Positions 35,836 through 45,142 are shown, counted from the stretch's first letter. The stretch: DNA of 64,000 nt from Winogradskyella helgolandensis (GCF_013404085.1 NZ_JABFHO010000001.1:3857501-3921500), one strand, 5' to 3'. The notes: a model not told the origin generated them from the sequence alone. Numbers and translations: made by a program.

Positions 35836-36138
35836 TTAATCTAATATAGAGGATTCTGTACTTGTTGATAATCCATAAGATTCTGCAAAACTAGTAACAT
35901 TATCATTATACGTAGCTTCTTTCAAATTTTGAAATGCCATAATATTTAAAATTACAACACATGCTAAAGTCGCCAATTGTAATTTTGGTGTAAACCACGA
36001 GTATGTTGCGTCTTTAACGTCTTCTGATGCCGTTCTTATTTGGTGCATCACATTTTCTTTAAAAAAAGGAGACACTTTAACTTCACTAATGGATTCAACC
36101 GAATCTATAGTAGCTTTCACTTTTTTATCCATTTTCAT
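35836..36138 (-). CDS. Putative one-TM anti-sigma factor of the ECF-B module
   Basis: The 100-residue protein has a cytoplasmic N-terminal part of about 50 residues (with FFKENVMHQI), one membrane helix at about 53-70 (LQLATLACVVILNIMAF) and a short periplasmic tail. Size and topology match the very short CnrY-type anti-sigma factors. It lies between the ECF sigma and the periplasmic sensor. An ECF-B signature directly precedes it, which would give negative feedback. The assignment rests on position and topology, not on a recognisable domain. Confidence 0.75.
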   Translation of the reverse strand: MKMDKKVKATIDSVESISEVKVSPFFKENVMHQIRTASEDVKDATYSWFTPKLQLATLACVVILNIMAFQNLKEATYNDNVTSFAESYGLSTSTESSILD

Positions 36139-36159
36139 ATTTGTTTTGATAACTATATC

Positions 36160-36190
36160 TTTAGATGCATAAGTTTAAAAAAACTTGCGC
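36160..36190 (-). promoter_or_regulatory. ECF-B promoter signature upstream of the anti-sigma gene
   Basis: On the minus strand GCGCAAGTTT is followed after 12 nt by GCATCTAAA, ending 21 nt before the start codon at 36138. Its first base overlaps the sigma stop codon. Confidence 0.75.
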
Positions 36191-36768
36191 TAATGTTCAT
36201 TTTTATAATAATTCTCTAAAACCTTCTGTAAATTCTTTTTAGCTCTAAACATTACAGACTCAACCGATGACAAACTTCTATTTGTTATTTCAGCAACTTC
36301 TTGATAACTCTTACCATCTATTTTATGTAATGTAAAAACGACACTCTGACTTTCTGGCAAACTATTGATTGCTTTAAATAAAGTGGCATTCAGTTCTTTG
36401 TTTTCTAATAAAATTCCGGGATGATTCATTTCAGTGAAATAATCCGTTTTATCCATCGGAATAGCATTACCTGTTATAGATTGTAAAAAAGCGAAACGTT
36501 TTTTAGTATTCTTCTTTCTTATAAACTCTAAACATTTATTGGTTGTAATTCTGTAAATCCAAGTCGATAATTTAGAATCACCTTTAAACTTATTAATCGA
36601 ATTAAAAACTTCAATAAAAACATCTTGAGCAATATCTTCAGCATCTTCTCTGTTTGGCACAAACGATATACACGTGCTAAATACTTTTTGCTGAAAATCA
36701 TCTAAAAGCTGACTATAAGCTTTTGTGCTTTTCAATTTTAATTCTTGTATAAATTCAGTTTCTTCCAA
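36190..36768 (-). CDS. ECF sigma-70 family RNA polymerase sigma factor (ECF-B)
   Basis: The 192-residue protein has sigma region 2 (REDAEDIAQDVFIEVFNSINKFKGDSKLSTWIYRITTNKCLEFIRKK) and region 4 (LPESQSVVFTLHKIDGKSYQEVAEITNRSLSSVESVMFRAKKNLQ). It heads the minus-strand cluster in which six identical promoter-like signatures occur. Its own upstream region has only a degenerate version (36802-36828). It is transcribed divergently from the RsmB-like gene. The proposed regulon is inference from motif recurrence. Confidence 0.94.
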   Translation of the reverse strand: MEETEFIQELKLKSTKAYSQLLDDFQQKVFSTCISFVPNREDAEDIAQDVFIEVFNSINKFKGDSKLSTWIYRITTNKCLEFIRKKNTKKRFAFLQSITGNAIPMDKTDYFTEMNHPGILLENKELNATLFKAINSLPESQSVVFTLHKIDGKSYQEVAEITNRSLSSVESVMFRAKKNLQKVLENYYKNEH

Positions 36769-36801
36769 AAAGTAATTTAATTAATTACGAAGCTAATTTA
36801 G

Positions 36802-36828
36802 TTTAAATGCTTTAGCGAAAAAAACTTA
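36802..36828 (-). promoter_or_regulatory. Degenerate ECF-B-like site upstream of the ECF-B sigma gene
   Basis: On the minus strand TAAGTTT and GCATTTAAA occur with a spacer one base shorter than in the six good sites and with one mismatch in each word. It could give weak autoregulation or be chance in AT-rich DNA. Confidence 0.35.
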
Positions 36829-36894
36829 CTAAAATTATTTATCCTTTTAATATAACACTTTATAATAAAACATTATACTCTTAATCTTTTCTCT

Positions 36895-36902
36895 TACCTT
36901 TG
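36895..36902 (+). promoter_or_regulatory. Promoter -7 element for the RsmB-like gene
   Basis: TACCTTTG matches TAnnTTTG, about 55 nt before the ATG at 36958. Confidence 0.6.
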
Positions 36903-36957
36903 TACGTTCATTTTTACAGAAAAATAATACTGTAACTTGAAAACTGAAGACGTATTT

Positions 36958-38172
36958 ATGAGATTACATAGAAATTTATGCTTTGCAGTAATTGACGGAT
37001 TACACCTTATATTTAATGAAGGTGAATATGCTGACAAAGTGATACAACAATTATTAAAACGCGATAAGCGTTGGGGAAGTCGCGATAGAGGTTTTGTGGC
37101 AGAAACGGTTTATACCATAGTAAGATACCAAAGACTCTATGCCGAAATAGCAAATGTAAAAGCACCATACCACAGAGATGACCTATGGAGACTATTTGCC
37201 GTTTGGGCAACGCTAAAAGGGATTAAGTTACCTGATTGGAAATACTTTACAGATACACCAACGCGTAAAATAAAAGGACGTTTTGACGAATTGTCTAAAA
37301 TTAGAAAATACCGCGAATCTATTCCAGATTGGATTGATGAATTGGGTGTTTCTGAATTAGGTGAAGCCGAATGGACTAAAGAAATTGCCAAGCAAAATGA
37401 ACAAGCCGAGGTTATTCTTAGAGTCAATACCTTAAAAACAACTAAAAAAGATTTACAGCTTAAGCTAGAATCAGAAGATATTGAAACTGAATTTTTACCA
37501 AACCATCCTTCTGCTTTAAAACTTAAAGAGCGCGCTAACGTATTTGTTACTGAAGCTTTCAAAAACGGTTGGTTTGAAGTACAAGATGCCTCATCACAGT
37601 TAGTTGCTGACTATTTAGATGTTAAACCAGGAATGAAAGTGGTTGACGTTTGTGCTGGCGCTGGAGGTAAAACCTTACACTTAGCGTCGTTAATGGAAAA
37701 CAAAGGCCAACTTATAGCTATGGATATTTACGAAAGTAAATTGAAAAAACTTAAAGTTAGAGCTAGAAGAAATGGAGTTCATAATATTGAAATGAAAGTC
37801 ATCGATTCTACGAAGCCTATTAAGAAATTACACGGTAAAGCCGATCGTTTATTAATTGATGCTCCATGTTCTGGACTTGGAGTTTTAAGACGAAATCCGG
37901 ATGCCAAGTGGAAATTACAACCTGAATTTATAGAGAATATTAAGAAAACGCAACAAGAGGTTTTAGAACAATATTCTAAAATGGTAAAACCAGGTGGAAA
38001 AATGGTGTATGCTACATGCTCTGTTTTACCTTCTGAAAACCAAAAACAAGTTGAAAAATTTCTAACGTCAGAAGCTGGGAAAGATTTTACATTCGTAAAG
38101 GATAAGAAAGTATTAGCCTACAAATCTGGATTCGATGGATTTTATATGGCGCTTTTAGAAAAAAACGACTAA
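36958..38172 (+). CDS. RsmB/NOP2 family rRNA (cytosine-C5) methyltransferase
   Basis: From the ATG at 36958 the protein is 404 residues. An N-terminal RsmB-like helical region is followed by the SAM-binding domain (VVDVCAGAGGKTLHLASLM), motif IV with DAPCSGLGVLRRNPDAKW and motif VI with YATCSVLPSENQ. The two motif cysteines (PCSG and TCS) are the release and catalytic cysteines of the m5C family. The TTG at 36937 is a less likely start. It modifies rRNA; the exact position cannot be stated. It stands alone with its own promoter. Confidence 0.92.
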   Translation: MRLHRNLCFAVIDGLHLIFNEGEYADKVIQQLLKRDKRWGSRDRGFVAETVYTIVRYQRLYAEIANVKAPYHRDDLWRLFAVWATLKGIKLPDWKYFTDTPTRKIKGRFDELSKIRKYRESIPDWIDELGVSELGEAEWTKEIAKQNEQAEVILRVNTLKTTKKDLQLKLESEDIETEFLPNHPSALKLKERANVFVTEAFKNGWFEVQDASSQLVADYLDVKPGMKVVDVCAGAGGKTLHLASLMENKGQLIAMDIYESKLKKLKVRARRNGVHNIEMKVIDSTKPIKKLHGKADRLLIDAPCSGLGVLRRNPDAKWKLQPEFIENIKKTQQEVLEQYSKMVKPGGKMVYATCSVLPSENQKQVEKFLTSEAGKDFTFVKDKKVLAYKSGFDGFYMALLEKND

Positions 38173-38194
38173 ATAATTTATTATAACAATACAT

Positions 38195-39982
38195 ATGAAA
38201 CACATCTACCTATTACTTTTATTGGTGTCAAGTATTGGATTTGCCCAAATCCCTTCAAATTATTATGATAGTGCCAATGGCTTAACTGGTTTTGATTTAA
38301 AAACTGAATTAAAAACTATTATTACTAGCGGTCATGACGATCAAGGCTATGGCGAATTATATACAGGCTATGCTACAGCGTTTATTGACAATATAGCAGA
38401 AACTGGTTATGAAAATGATGGCACACTTTTAATGTACTATACTGAAAACCCTAATGGTACAGATCCTTACACGTTTACACTTGGCACTAACCAATGTGGA
38501 AATTATGGTGCTGAATCTGATTGTTATAACCGTGAGCATATCGTACCACAGGGCTCTTTTGGAAGCGCATCTCCAATGAAAAATGATATTCACCATGTTG
38601 TACCAAGTGATGGTTATGCTAATGGTAAAAGAAATAACTTCCCTTTTGGAACAGTTGGATCTGCAACTTGGACATCACTAAATGGATCTAAACTAGGATC
38701 TAGTAATGTATCAGGATATTCAGGTACTGTTTTCGAACCTCTAGATGAATTTAAAGGAGATATCGCTAGAGCCATACTTTATTTTGTAACACGTTATCAA
38801 GATAATGTTGATGGTTATACCAGTTTTGAAATGTTTAATGGCACAGAAAACCAAGCACTATCAGATTGGGCTGTTGATATGTTATTAGATTGGCACAATA
38901 ACGTAGATCCTGTAGATCAAACAGAGCGTGATAGAAATGATGCTGCATATAATTTTCAAGGTAACGCGAATCCTTTTGTAGATCATCCAGAATATGTGAA
39001 TATGATTTGGAATCCTACTCCAGATACAGAAGCACCAACTAACCCAACGAATTTAGTAGCTTCTAATCCTACAAATAGCACTATTGATTTAGCTTGGACG
39101 GCTGCAACAGATAACATAGGTGTAACAACTTACGATATTTACATGGATGGAAATTATGCGTTTAGTTCTAATAATACATCTGCCACCAAAACATCGTTAA
39201 TACCAAACATCAACTTTTGTTTTACAGTAAAAGCAAAAGATGCAGAAGGAAATGAGTCAGGTTTCAGTAATGAATCTTGTGAAACAACCACAAACAACGG
39301 TGATAACCCTGATCCAAATTGTATTGACGAAAATTTTGAAAACATAGGAACTTCATCTGCATCTTACTCAAGTGTTACCTGGACAGGTAATGAAGGTCTT
39401 ACTTGGAATGCTACAGATGCTAGAACAGATCAAACGCTAGATGGTAGAGCCATAACCGTTAGAAATGGTACACTAGGACCAACGGATTTTAGTAACATTT
39501 CCTTTATAGATAAATTAACCATAACTACTCAACGTGTTTTTGGAGGGGCTACTGGAACTTTTGATTTAGTTGTTAACGGAAATTTTGTAGAAACAATACC
39601 CTATGGTGATAATCCTATAACAACAATTATTGATATAAATGTAAACCCTGTAACATCATTGGTAATCAACAATAATAGTTCAACATCAAACAGAGTGATG
39701 TTTGATAATTTATCTTGGACATGTGGTTTACTTTCTGTGGCTGACTATAGTTTAGGAAATATAAAACTGCACCCAAACCCAGTTAAAAATAATTTAACTG
39801 TAGATTTTAAATCTGATATTGCTACAAATATTGAAATTTTTGATATTCTTGGAAAGCGCGTCTTTAAAATCAACATCAATGAAACTAGCGATTTAAATCT
39901 TCAGACTTTAAAAACTGGAATTTATATTGTTAAAATGACTCAAGGTGACTCAACTGTTACTAAAAAGCTGATTAAACAATAA
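38195..39982 (+). CDS. Secreted endonuclease I with fibronectin III and T9SS sorting domain
   Basis: The 595-residue protein has a signal peptide (ending IGFAQ). The EndA/NucM-type nuclease domain (about 20-265) has H115 in CYNREHIVPQ and the DIHHVVPSDG motif. A fibronectin type III domain follows (about 280-368, starting TEAPTNPTNL), then a beta-sandwich domain of about 120 residues and a C-terminal T9SS domain (LHPNPVKNNLTVDF). It is predicted to be exported to degrade extracellular DNA. It lies 22 bp after the methyltransferase gene. Confidence 0.93.
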   Translation: MKHIYLLLLLVSSIGFAQIPSNYYDSANGLTGFDLKTELKTIITSGHDDQGYGELYTGYATAFIDNIAETGYENDGTLLMYYTENPNGTDPYTFTLGTNQCGNYGAESDCYNREHIVPQGSFGSASPMKNDIHHVVPSDGYANGKRNNFPFGTVGSATWTSLNGSKLGSSNVSGYSGTVFEPLDEFKGDIARAILYFVTRYQDNVDGYTSFEMFNGTENQALSDWAVDMLLDWHNNVDPVDQTERDRNDAAYNFQGNANPFVDHPEYVNMIWNPTPDTEAPTNPTNLVASNPTNSTIDLAWTAATDNIGVTTYDIYMDGNYAFSSNNTSATKTSLIPNINFCFTVKAKDAEGNESGFSNESCETTTNNGDNPDPNCIDENFENIGTSSASYSSVTWTGNEGLTWNATDARTDQTLDGRAITVRNGTLGPTDFSNISFIDKLTITTQRVFGGATGTFDLVVNGNFVETIPYGDNPITTIIDINVNPVTSLVINNNSSTSNRVMFDNLSWTCGLLSVADYSLGNIKLHPNPVKNNLTVDFKSDIATNIEIFDILGKRVFKININETSDLNLQTLKTGIYIVKMTQGDSTVTKKLIKQ

Positions 39983-40005
39983 ACTTAAGAATTCTTAATA
40001 CAAAA

Positions 40006-40051
40006 AGTAGTTGCACAATGACCATAGTCGAAGTGTAACTGCTTTTTTTTT
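40006..40051 (+). terminator. Terminator of the first endonuclease I gene
   Basis: An 11-bp stem (40006-40016 with 40033-40043, two wobble pairs) is followed by a T run of nine. Confidence 0.8.
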
Positions 40052-40131
40052 GGTTAAGACTATAATTATCAGCACTTAAAGAAGCACTTGTCACAACGGT
40101 GTTAAAATAAAATCTAATCTCTATTTTTATT

Positions 40132-40139
40132 TACCTTTG
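40132..40139 (+). promoter_or_regulatory. Promoter -7 element for the second endonuclease I gene
   Basis: TACCTTTG matches TAnnTTTG and lies 70 nt before the start codon, leaving a fairly long AT-rich leader. Confidence 0.6.
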
Positions 40140-40209
40140 TTGCGGACAATATTTATGAATTCACTTTCTACGGATTCAATATGTCTTAATTATAAAAAAT
40201 TAAAAATTA

Positions 40210-41298
40210 ATGAAACACTTTTACACTTTACTATTAGCATTTATAACGTCATTTTCATTTGCACAATTAGCTCCTCCAACAGAATTAGAATCATACTACA
40301 GTACTGTTGATTTTACTACGACGGGTGTTTATTTGAAAAATGATTTAATTGATGTTACGGCAGACAAACACGTTAACTATTTAAGTTACGGTGATGTTTG
40401 GGATGCTTCAAGAATAACAGATTTAGATCCAAATAACTCAAATAATGTCCTTTTACTTTACGGATATAACGATACTGATGGCAGCATAACGACTGACAGA
40501 ACAAGAGGAAAGTTTGATAACGGTGGTGGTGTTGGCGATTGGAACAGAGAACATGTTTACCCAAAATCTTTAGGAAATCCTAACCTAGGCACTTCTGGCC
40601 CTGGTTCTGATGCGCAAATGCTTAGACCTAGTGATGTTCAAAGAAACGGTCAACGTGGGAGCTTAAAGTTTGCTGATAAAAATTCTGGTGAGTTTCCTAA
40701 TGGAGAGTCTGGAACTACAAATAGTGGCTGGTATCCTGGAGATGAGTGGAAAGGTGACTGTGCTAGAATTATTATGTACATGTATCTGCGTTATGGCGAG
40801 CGATGCTTACCAACAAATGTAGGTTTTGGTAGTAGCGCCTCTACACCTGATGATATGATTGATCTGTTTTTACAATGGAATGCTGAAGACCCTGTAGTTG
40901 ATGGTGGTTTAGAAGATGTGAGAAACGCATATCACGGAAATGCAAGTAATGAGTTTGCTCAAGGCAATAGAAACCCTTTTATAGATAATCCTTATTTAGC
41001 TACTGTTATTTGGGGAGGACCTGATGCTCAAAACAGATGGGAAGATCTTTCGATTAATGATGAACAACAAAATCGTATTAAAATGTTCCCTAACCCTGTT
41101 AATGGCAACGAAGTTTCAATCATCTCCAACCAAGACATTATGGCTGAAGTTTACGATATTTTAGGCAAAAAAGTGACAGTTCAAAACATGACGTCCAACC
41201 AAACTAAATTAAATATCTCTGAATTAACTAAAGGTGTTTATATCGTAAAGTTAAGTTCAGAAAACGGCACTCAGACAAAACGTTTGATTAAACAATAA
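40210..41298 (+). CDS. Secreted endonuclease I with T9SS sorting domain
   Basis: The 362-residue protein has a signal peptide (ending SFSFAQ), an endonuclease I domain with H115 in WNREHVYPKSLG and the MLRPSDVQRNGQRG segment, then a T9SS domain (MFPNPVNGNEVSIIS) directly after the nuclease. It lacks the fibronectin domain of its neighbour, and the two nuclease domains are clearly divergent. Two nuclease genes side by side suggest functional diversification rather than recent duplication. It has its own promoter and terminator. Confidence 0.93.
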   Translation: MKHFYTLLLAFITSFSFAQLAPPTELESYYSTVDFTTTGVYLKNDLIDVTADKHVNYLSYGDVWDASRITDLDPNNSNNVLLLYGYNDTDGSITTDRTRGKFDNGGGVGDWNREHVYPKSLGNPNLGTSGPGSDAQMLRPSDVQRNGQRGSLKFADKNSGEFPNGESGTTNSGWYPGDEWKGDCARIIMYMYLRYGERCLPTNVGFGSSASTPDDMIDLFLQWNAEDPVVDGGLEDVRNAYHGNASNEFAQGNRNPFIDNPYLATVIWGGPDAQNRWEDLSINDEQQNRIKMFPNPVNGNEVSIISNQDIMAEVYDILGKKVTVQNMTSNQTKLNISELTKGVYIVKLSSENGTQTKRLIKQ

Positions 41299-41321
41299 TT
41301 ATAATTACACAAAATAAAATA

Positions 41322-41347
41322 AGCGGCTCCATGAGTCGCTTTTTTTA
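41322..41347 (+). terminator. Terminator of the second endonuclease I gene
   Basis: AGCGGCTC (41322-41329) pairs with GAGTCGCT (41333-41340, allowing one G-T wobble), followed by a seven-base T run. Confidence 0.8.
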
Positions 41348-41417
41348 TGTTTAAAACATCGTGAACAACTCCCAATTTTCAATACAGAATTATAAGTTAA
41401 ATCACGTTTAAAAAAAG

Positions 41418-41425
41418 TAAATTTG
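41418..41425 (+). promoter_or_regulatory. Promoter -7 element for purL
   Basis: TAAATTTG matches TAnnTTTG, 35 nt before the ATG at 41461. Confidence 0.6.
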
Positions 41426-41460
41426 CATTTTACTAAACACAACTCAAACACACGACATAA

Positions 41461-44400
41461 ATGATTCATTTCTTCGGAAACCAAAACAGTAAGGTATTTG
41501 CTGTTCAAGCCACAAAAGAATTATCAACAGAAACCATTTCTAAATTGACATGGTTATTTGGCGACCAACCCAAAATAGAACAAGCATCATTAGATGCTTT
41601 TTTTGTTGGACCTAGAGCAGCAATGATTACTCCTTGGAGTACAAATGCCGTTGAAATCACTCAGAATATGGGTGTCTCTGATATCATTAGAATTGAGGAA
41701 TTCACTTCCACCTCCGAAAATTTTAAAGATTTTGATCCCATGATTTCTGAGAAATATCAGAGTTTGAATCAAGATATATTCAAAATCGATATTCAACCTG
41801 AAGCCATTCTTAACATTGAAAACATATCAGAATACAACCAGCAAGAAGGCTTATCATTAAGTGATGAAGAAGTAGAATATCTTGAAGGTGTTTCAAAAAA
41901 AATAGGACGACCATTAACGGATTCTGAAGTCTTTGGATTTTCACAAGTAAATTCAGAACACTGTCGTCATAAAATATTCAACGGAACTTTTGTAATTGAT
42001 GGAGAAGAAAAAGAAACCTCTTTATTCAAACTTATCAAAGAAACATCGAAACAAAATCCTGGTACTATTGTTTCTGCCTATAAAGACAATGTAGCCTTTA
42101 TAAAAGGACCTGTTGTAGAACAATTTGCACCGAAACGCGCAGATATTCCAGATTACTATACGACTAAAGATTACGAATCTGTAATTTCATTAAAAGCTGA
42201 AACGCATAATTTCCCAACTACAGTTGAACCCTTTAATGGCGCTGCAACAGGTTCTGGAGGAGAAATAAGAGATAGACTTGCTGGCGGAAAAGGATCTTTA
42301 CCTTTAGCAGGAACAGCGGTTTACATGACATCCTATTCGAGATTAAACGATGAGCGTCCTTGGGAAAAAGCATTTCCTGAGCGCAAATGGTTGTACCAAA
42401 CTCCAATGGATATTTTGATTAAAGCGAGTAATGGAGCCTCTGATTTTGGAAACAAATTTGGACAGCCTTTAATTTGCGGATCTGTTTTAACTTTTGAGCA
42501 TCAAGATACAAACGGTAAAATTGGTTACGATAAAGTCATTATGCAAGCTGGTGGTATTGGCTACGGAAAAGCAGACCAAGCTATAAAAGATATTCCAAAA
42601 GAAGGAGATAAAATCGTCATCCTCGGTGGTGATAATTATAGAATCGGTATGGGAGGAGCTGCAGTGTCTTCTGCTGATACAGGAGCTTTGGCTTCTGGCA
42701 TCGAATTAAATGCCGTTCAACGTTCTAATCCCGAAATGCAAAAACGTGCTGCAAATGCGGTTCGTGGCATGGTAGAAAGCGATGAGAATTTTATTGTCTC
42801 TATTCACGATCATGGTGCAGGTGGACATTTAAATTGTTTATCTGAACTCGTTGAAGATACCGGTGGAAAAATTGATTTAGACAAATTACCCGTTGGTGAT
42901 CCTACATTGTCTGCCAAAGAAATTATTGGTAACGAATCTCAAGAACGAATGGGATTAGTGATTGCTGAGAAACATTTAGAAACACTTCATAAAATAGCAG
43001 ACAGAGAACGTTCACCAATTTATGATGTTGGTGAAGTTACAGGAAAACACCGCTTTACTTTTGAATCTAAAACGACTGGTGCAAAGCCAATGGATTTAGC
43101 ATTAGAAGATATGTTTGGAAGCTCTCCAAAAACCATAATGAACGATATTACGGTTGAAAAAAATTATGGAGGTATATCTTATGACACCAATAAATTTTAC
43201 GATTACTTAGACCAAGTATTACAACTAGAAGCTGTAGCCTCTAAAGATTGGTTAACAAATAAAGTAGACCGTTGTGTTGGTGGTAAAGTAGCCAAACAAC
43301 AATGTGTTGGTCCTTTGCAAATCCCTTTAAATAATGTTGGTGTTATGGCACTCGATTTTAAAGGTAAGGAAGGGATAGCAACATCGATTGGGCACTCTCC
43401 TATTTCTGGATTAATTAATCCAGAAGCTGGAAGTCGTAATTCTATTGCAGAAGCGTTAACTAACATTATTTGGGCACCTCTAAAAGATGGACTTAAAAGT
43501 GTATCATTATCGGCAAACTGGATGTGGCCTTGTAAAAACGAAGGTGAAGATGCCCGTTTGTATGAAGCTGTGAAAGCAATTTCAGAATTTTCAATCGATT
43601 TGGGCATCAATGTTCCAACAGGAAAGGATTCACTTTCCATGAAGCAAAAATATCCTGATGGTGATGTGATCTCTCCTGGAACCGTAATTATTTCTGCTGC
43701 GGGAAATTGTAATGATATTACGAAAGTTGTGGAGCCTGTTTTTCAAAAAGGAAAAGGATCTATATATTATATTAATGTATCACAAGACACGTTTGAATTA
43801 GGAGGAAGTTCATTCGCGCAAATCAATAATAAAATAGGAAACACCACTCCTAATATTAAAAGTGCGGCTTACGTAAAAACGGTATTTAATACCATTCAAG
43901 ATTTAATAAAAGACAATCAAATTGTTGCGGGCCACGATGTGGCTTCAGGTGGATTGATTACAACCTTATTAGAATTGTGTTTTGCAGATACTAATTTAGG
44001 AGCTGAATTAGATATCACTAGCTTAAACGAAAAAGATGCATTTAAAGTTTTATTTGCTGAAAACGCAGGACTAGTTTTTCAGTCTGAAAATGATTCAATT
44101 GAAGAAGAATTATCTAAAGCTAATATTGAATTTCATAAATTAGGAAAAGTTACTGAAAGTGATGTTTTAGGGATTATCAATGGAGATCAAGTTTTTACCA
44201 TGACAGTTTCGAGATTAAGAGATATGTGGTTTAAAACCTCTTTCCTACTCGATCAAAAGCAAACGGCTAACGGTTTAGCGAAAGACCGATTTGATAATTA
44301 TAAAAATCAAGCATTAAACTTTACGTTCCCAAGTCATTTTACAGGAAAACTAAAAGATGCTCTTAGTACAAACAGCTCACGTCCAAAAGCGGCCATTCTT

Positions 44401-45123
44401 AGAGAAAAAGGTTCAAATTCTGAACGCGAAATGGCAAATGCGATGTATTTAGCTGGTTTTGATGTGAAGGATGTTCATATGACCGATTTAATTTCGGGTA
44501 GAGAAACACTTGAAGATATTCAATTTTTAGGTGCTGTTGGTGGTTTTAGTAATTCTGATGTGCTAGGTTCAGCCAAAGGTTGGGCCGGAGCCATTAAATA
44601 CAACGAGAAAGCGAACAAAGTGATTAACGATTTCTTTAAAAGAGAAGACACACTTTCTGTTGGTATTTGTAATGGAGCACAACTTTGGATGGAATTAGAT
44701 TTAGTCAATCCAGAGCACGAGACACATGGCAAACTAACCTATAACGATTCTAAAAAACACGAAAGTGGTTTTACATCTGTTGAAATTCAAAAAAACAATT
44801 CAGTAATGCTATCTTCCTTAGAAGGAGCTACTCTTGGAGTTTGGATTTCTCATGGAGAAGGAAAATTTAATTTACCTTATTCTGAAGACAAATACAATAT
44901 TGTAGCTAAATATGGCTATGCAGCGTATCCTGCAAACCCAAATGGTTCGGATTTTAATACGGCGATGCTTTGTGATAAAACAGGACGACATTTAGCAACC
45001 ATGCCACATATTGAACGTTCTATTTTCCAATGGAACTGGGCGAATTATCCACAGGACAGAAAAGACGAAGTATCTCCTTGGTTGGAAGCATTTGTAAATG
45101 CTAAACTTTGGTTGGAAAAATAA
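41461..45123 (+). CDS. purL: Phosphoribosylformylglycinamidine synthase (single-chain)
   Basis: The 1,220-residue enzyme makes FGAM from FGAR, ATP and glutamine in purine synthesis. It is the large fused form: a PurS-like N-terminal region, a linker with the SQVNSEHCRHKIF motif, two PurM-like halves (KAETHNFPTTVEPFNGAATGSGGEIRD marks the first) and a C-terminal class I glutaminase with nucleophile near C1070 (SVGICNGAQLWMEL) and the HIE triad segment. Its length is slightly below the E. coli form (about 1,295). It is monocistronic, with its own promoter and terminator. Confidence 0.97.
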   Translation: MIHFFGNQNSKVFAVQATKELSTETISKLTWLFGDQPKIEQASLDAFFVGPRAAMITPWSTNAVEITQNMGVSDIIRIEEFTSTSENFKDFDPMISEKYQSLNQDIFKIDIQPEAILNIENISEYNQQEGLSLSDEEVEYLEGVSKKIGRPLTDSEVFGFSQVNSEHCRHKIFNGTFVIDGEEKETSLFKLIKETSKQNPGTIVSAYKDNVAFIKGPVVEQFAPKRADIPDYYTTKDYESVISLKAETHNFPTTVEPFNGAATGSGGEIRDRLAGGKGSLPLAGTAVYMTSYSRLNDERPWEKAFPERKWLYQTPMDILIKASNGASDFGNKFGQPLICGSVLTFEHQDTNGKIGYDKVIMQAGGIGYGKADQAIKDIPKEGDKIVILGGDNYRIGMGGAAVSSADTGALASGIELNAVQRSNPEMQKRAANAVRGMVESDENFIVSIHDHGAGGHLNCLSELVEDTGGKIDLDKLPVGDPTLSAKEIIGNESQERMGLVIAEKHLETLHKIADRERSPIYDVGEVTGKHRFTFESKTTGAKPMDLALEDMFGSSPKTIMNDITVEKNYGGISYDTNKFYDYLDQVLQLEAVASKDWLTNKVDRCVGGKVAKQQCVGPLQIPLNNVGVMALDFKGKEGIATSIGHSPISGLINPEAGSRNSIAEALTNIIWAPLKDGLKSVSLSANWMWPCKNEGEDARLYEAVKAISEFSIDLGINVPTGKDSLSMKQKYPDGDVISPGTVIISAAGNCNDITKVVEPVFQKGKGSIYYINVSQDTFELGGSSFAQINNKIGNTTPNIKSAAYVKTVFNTIQDLIKDNQIVAGHDVASGGLITTLLELCFADTNLGAELDITSLNEKDAFKVLFAENAGLVFQSENDSIEEELSKANIEFHKLGKVTESDVLGIINGDQVFTMTVSRLRDMWFKTSFLLDQKQTANGLAKDRFDNYKNQALNFTFPSHFTGKLKDALSTNSSRPKAAILREKGSNSEREMANAMYLAGFDVKDVHMTDLISGRETLEDIQFLGAVGGFSNSDVLGSAKGWAGAIKYNEKANKVINDFFKREDTLSVGICNGAQLWMELDLVNPEHETHGKLTYNDSKKHESGFTSVEIQKNNSVMLSSLEGATLGVWISHGEGKFNLPYSEDKYNIVAKYGYAAYPANPNGSDFNTAMLCDKTGRHLATMPHIERSIFQWNWANYPQDRKDEVSPWLEAFVNAKLWLEK

Positions 45124-45142
45124 ATTAGATGTATATAAAAAC

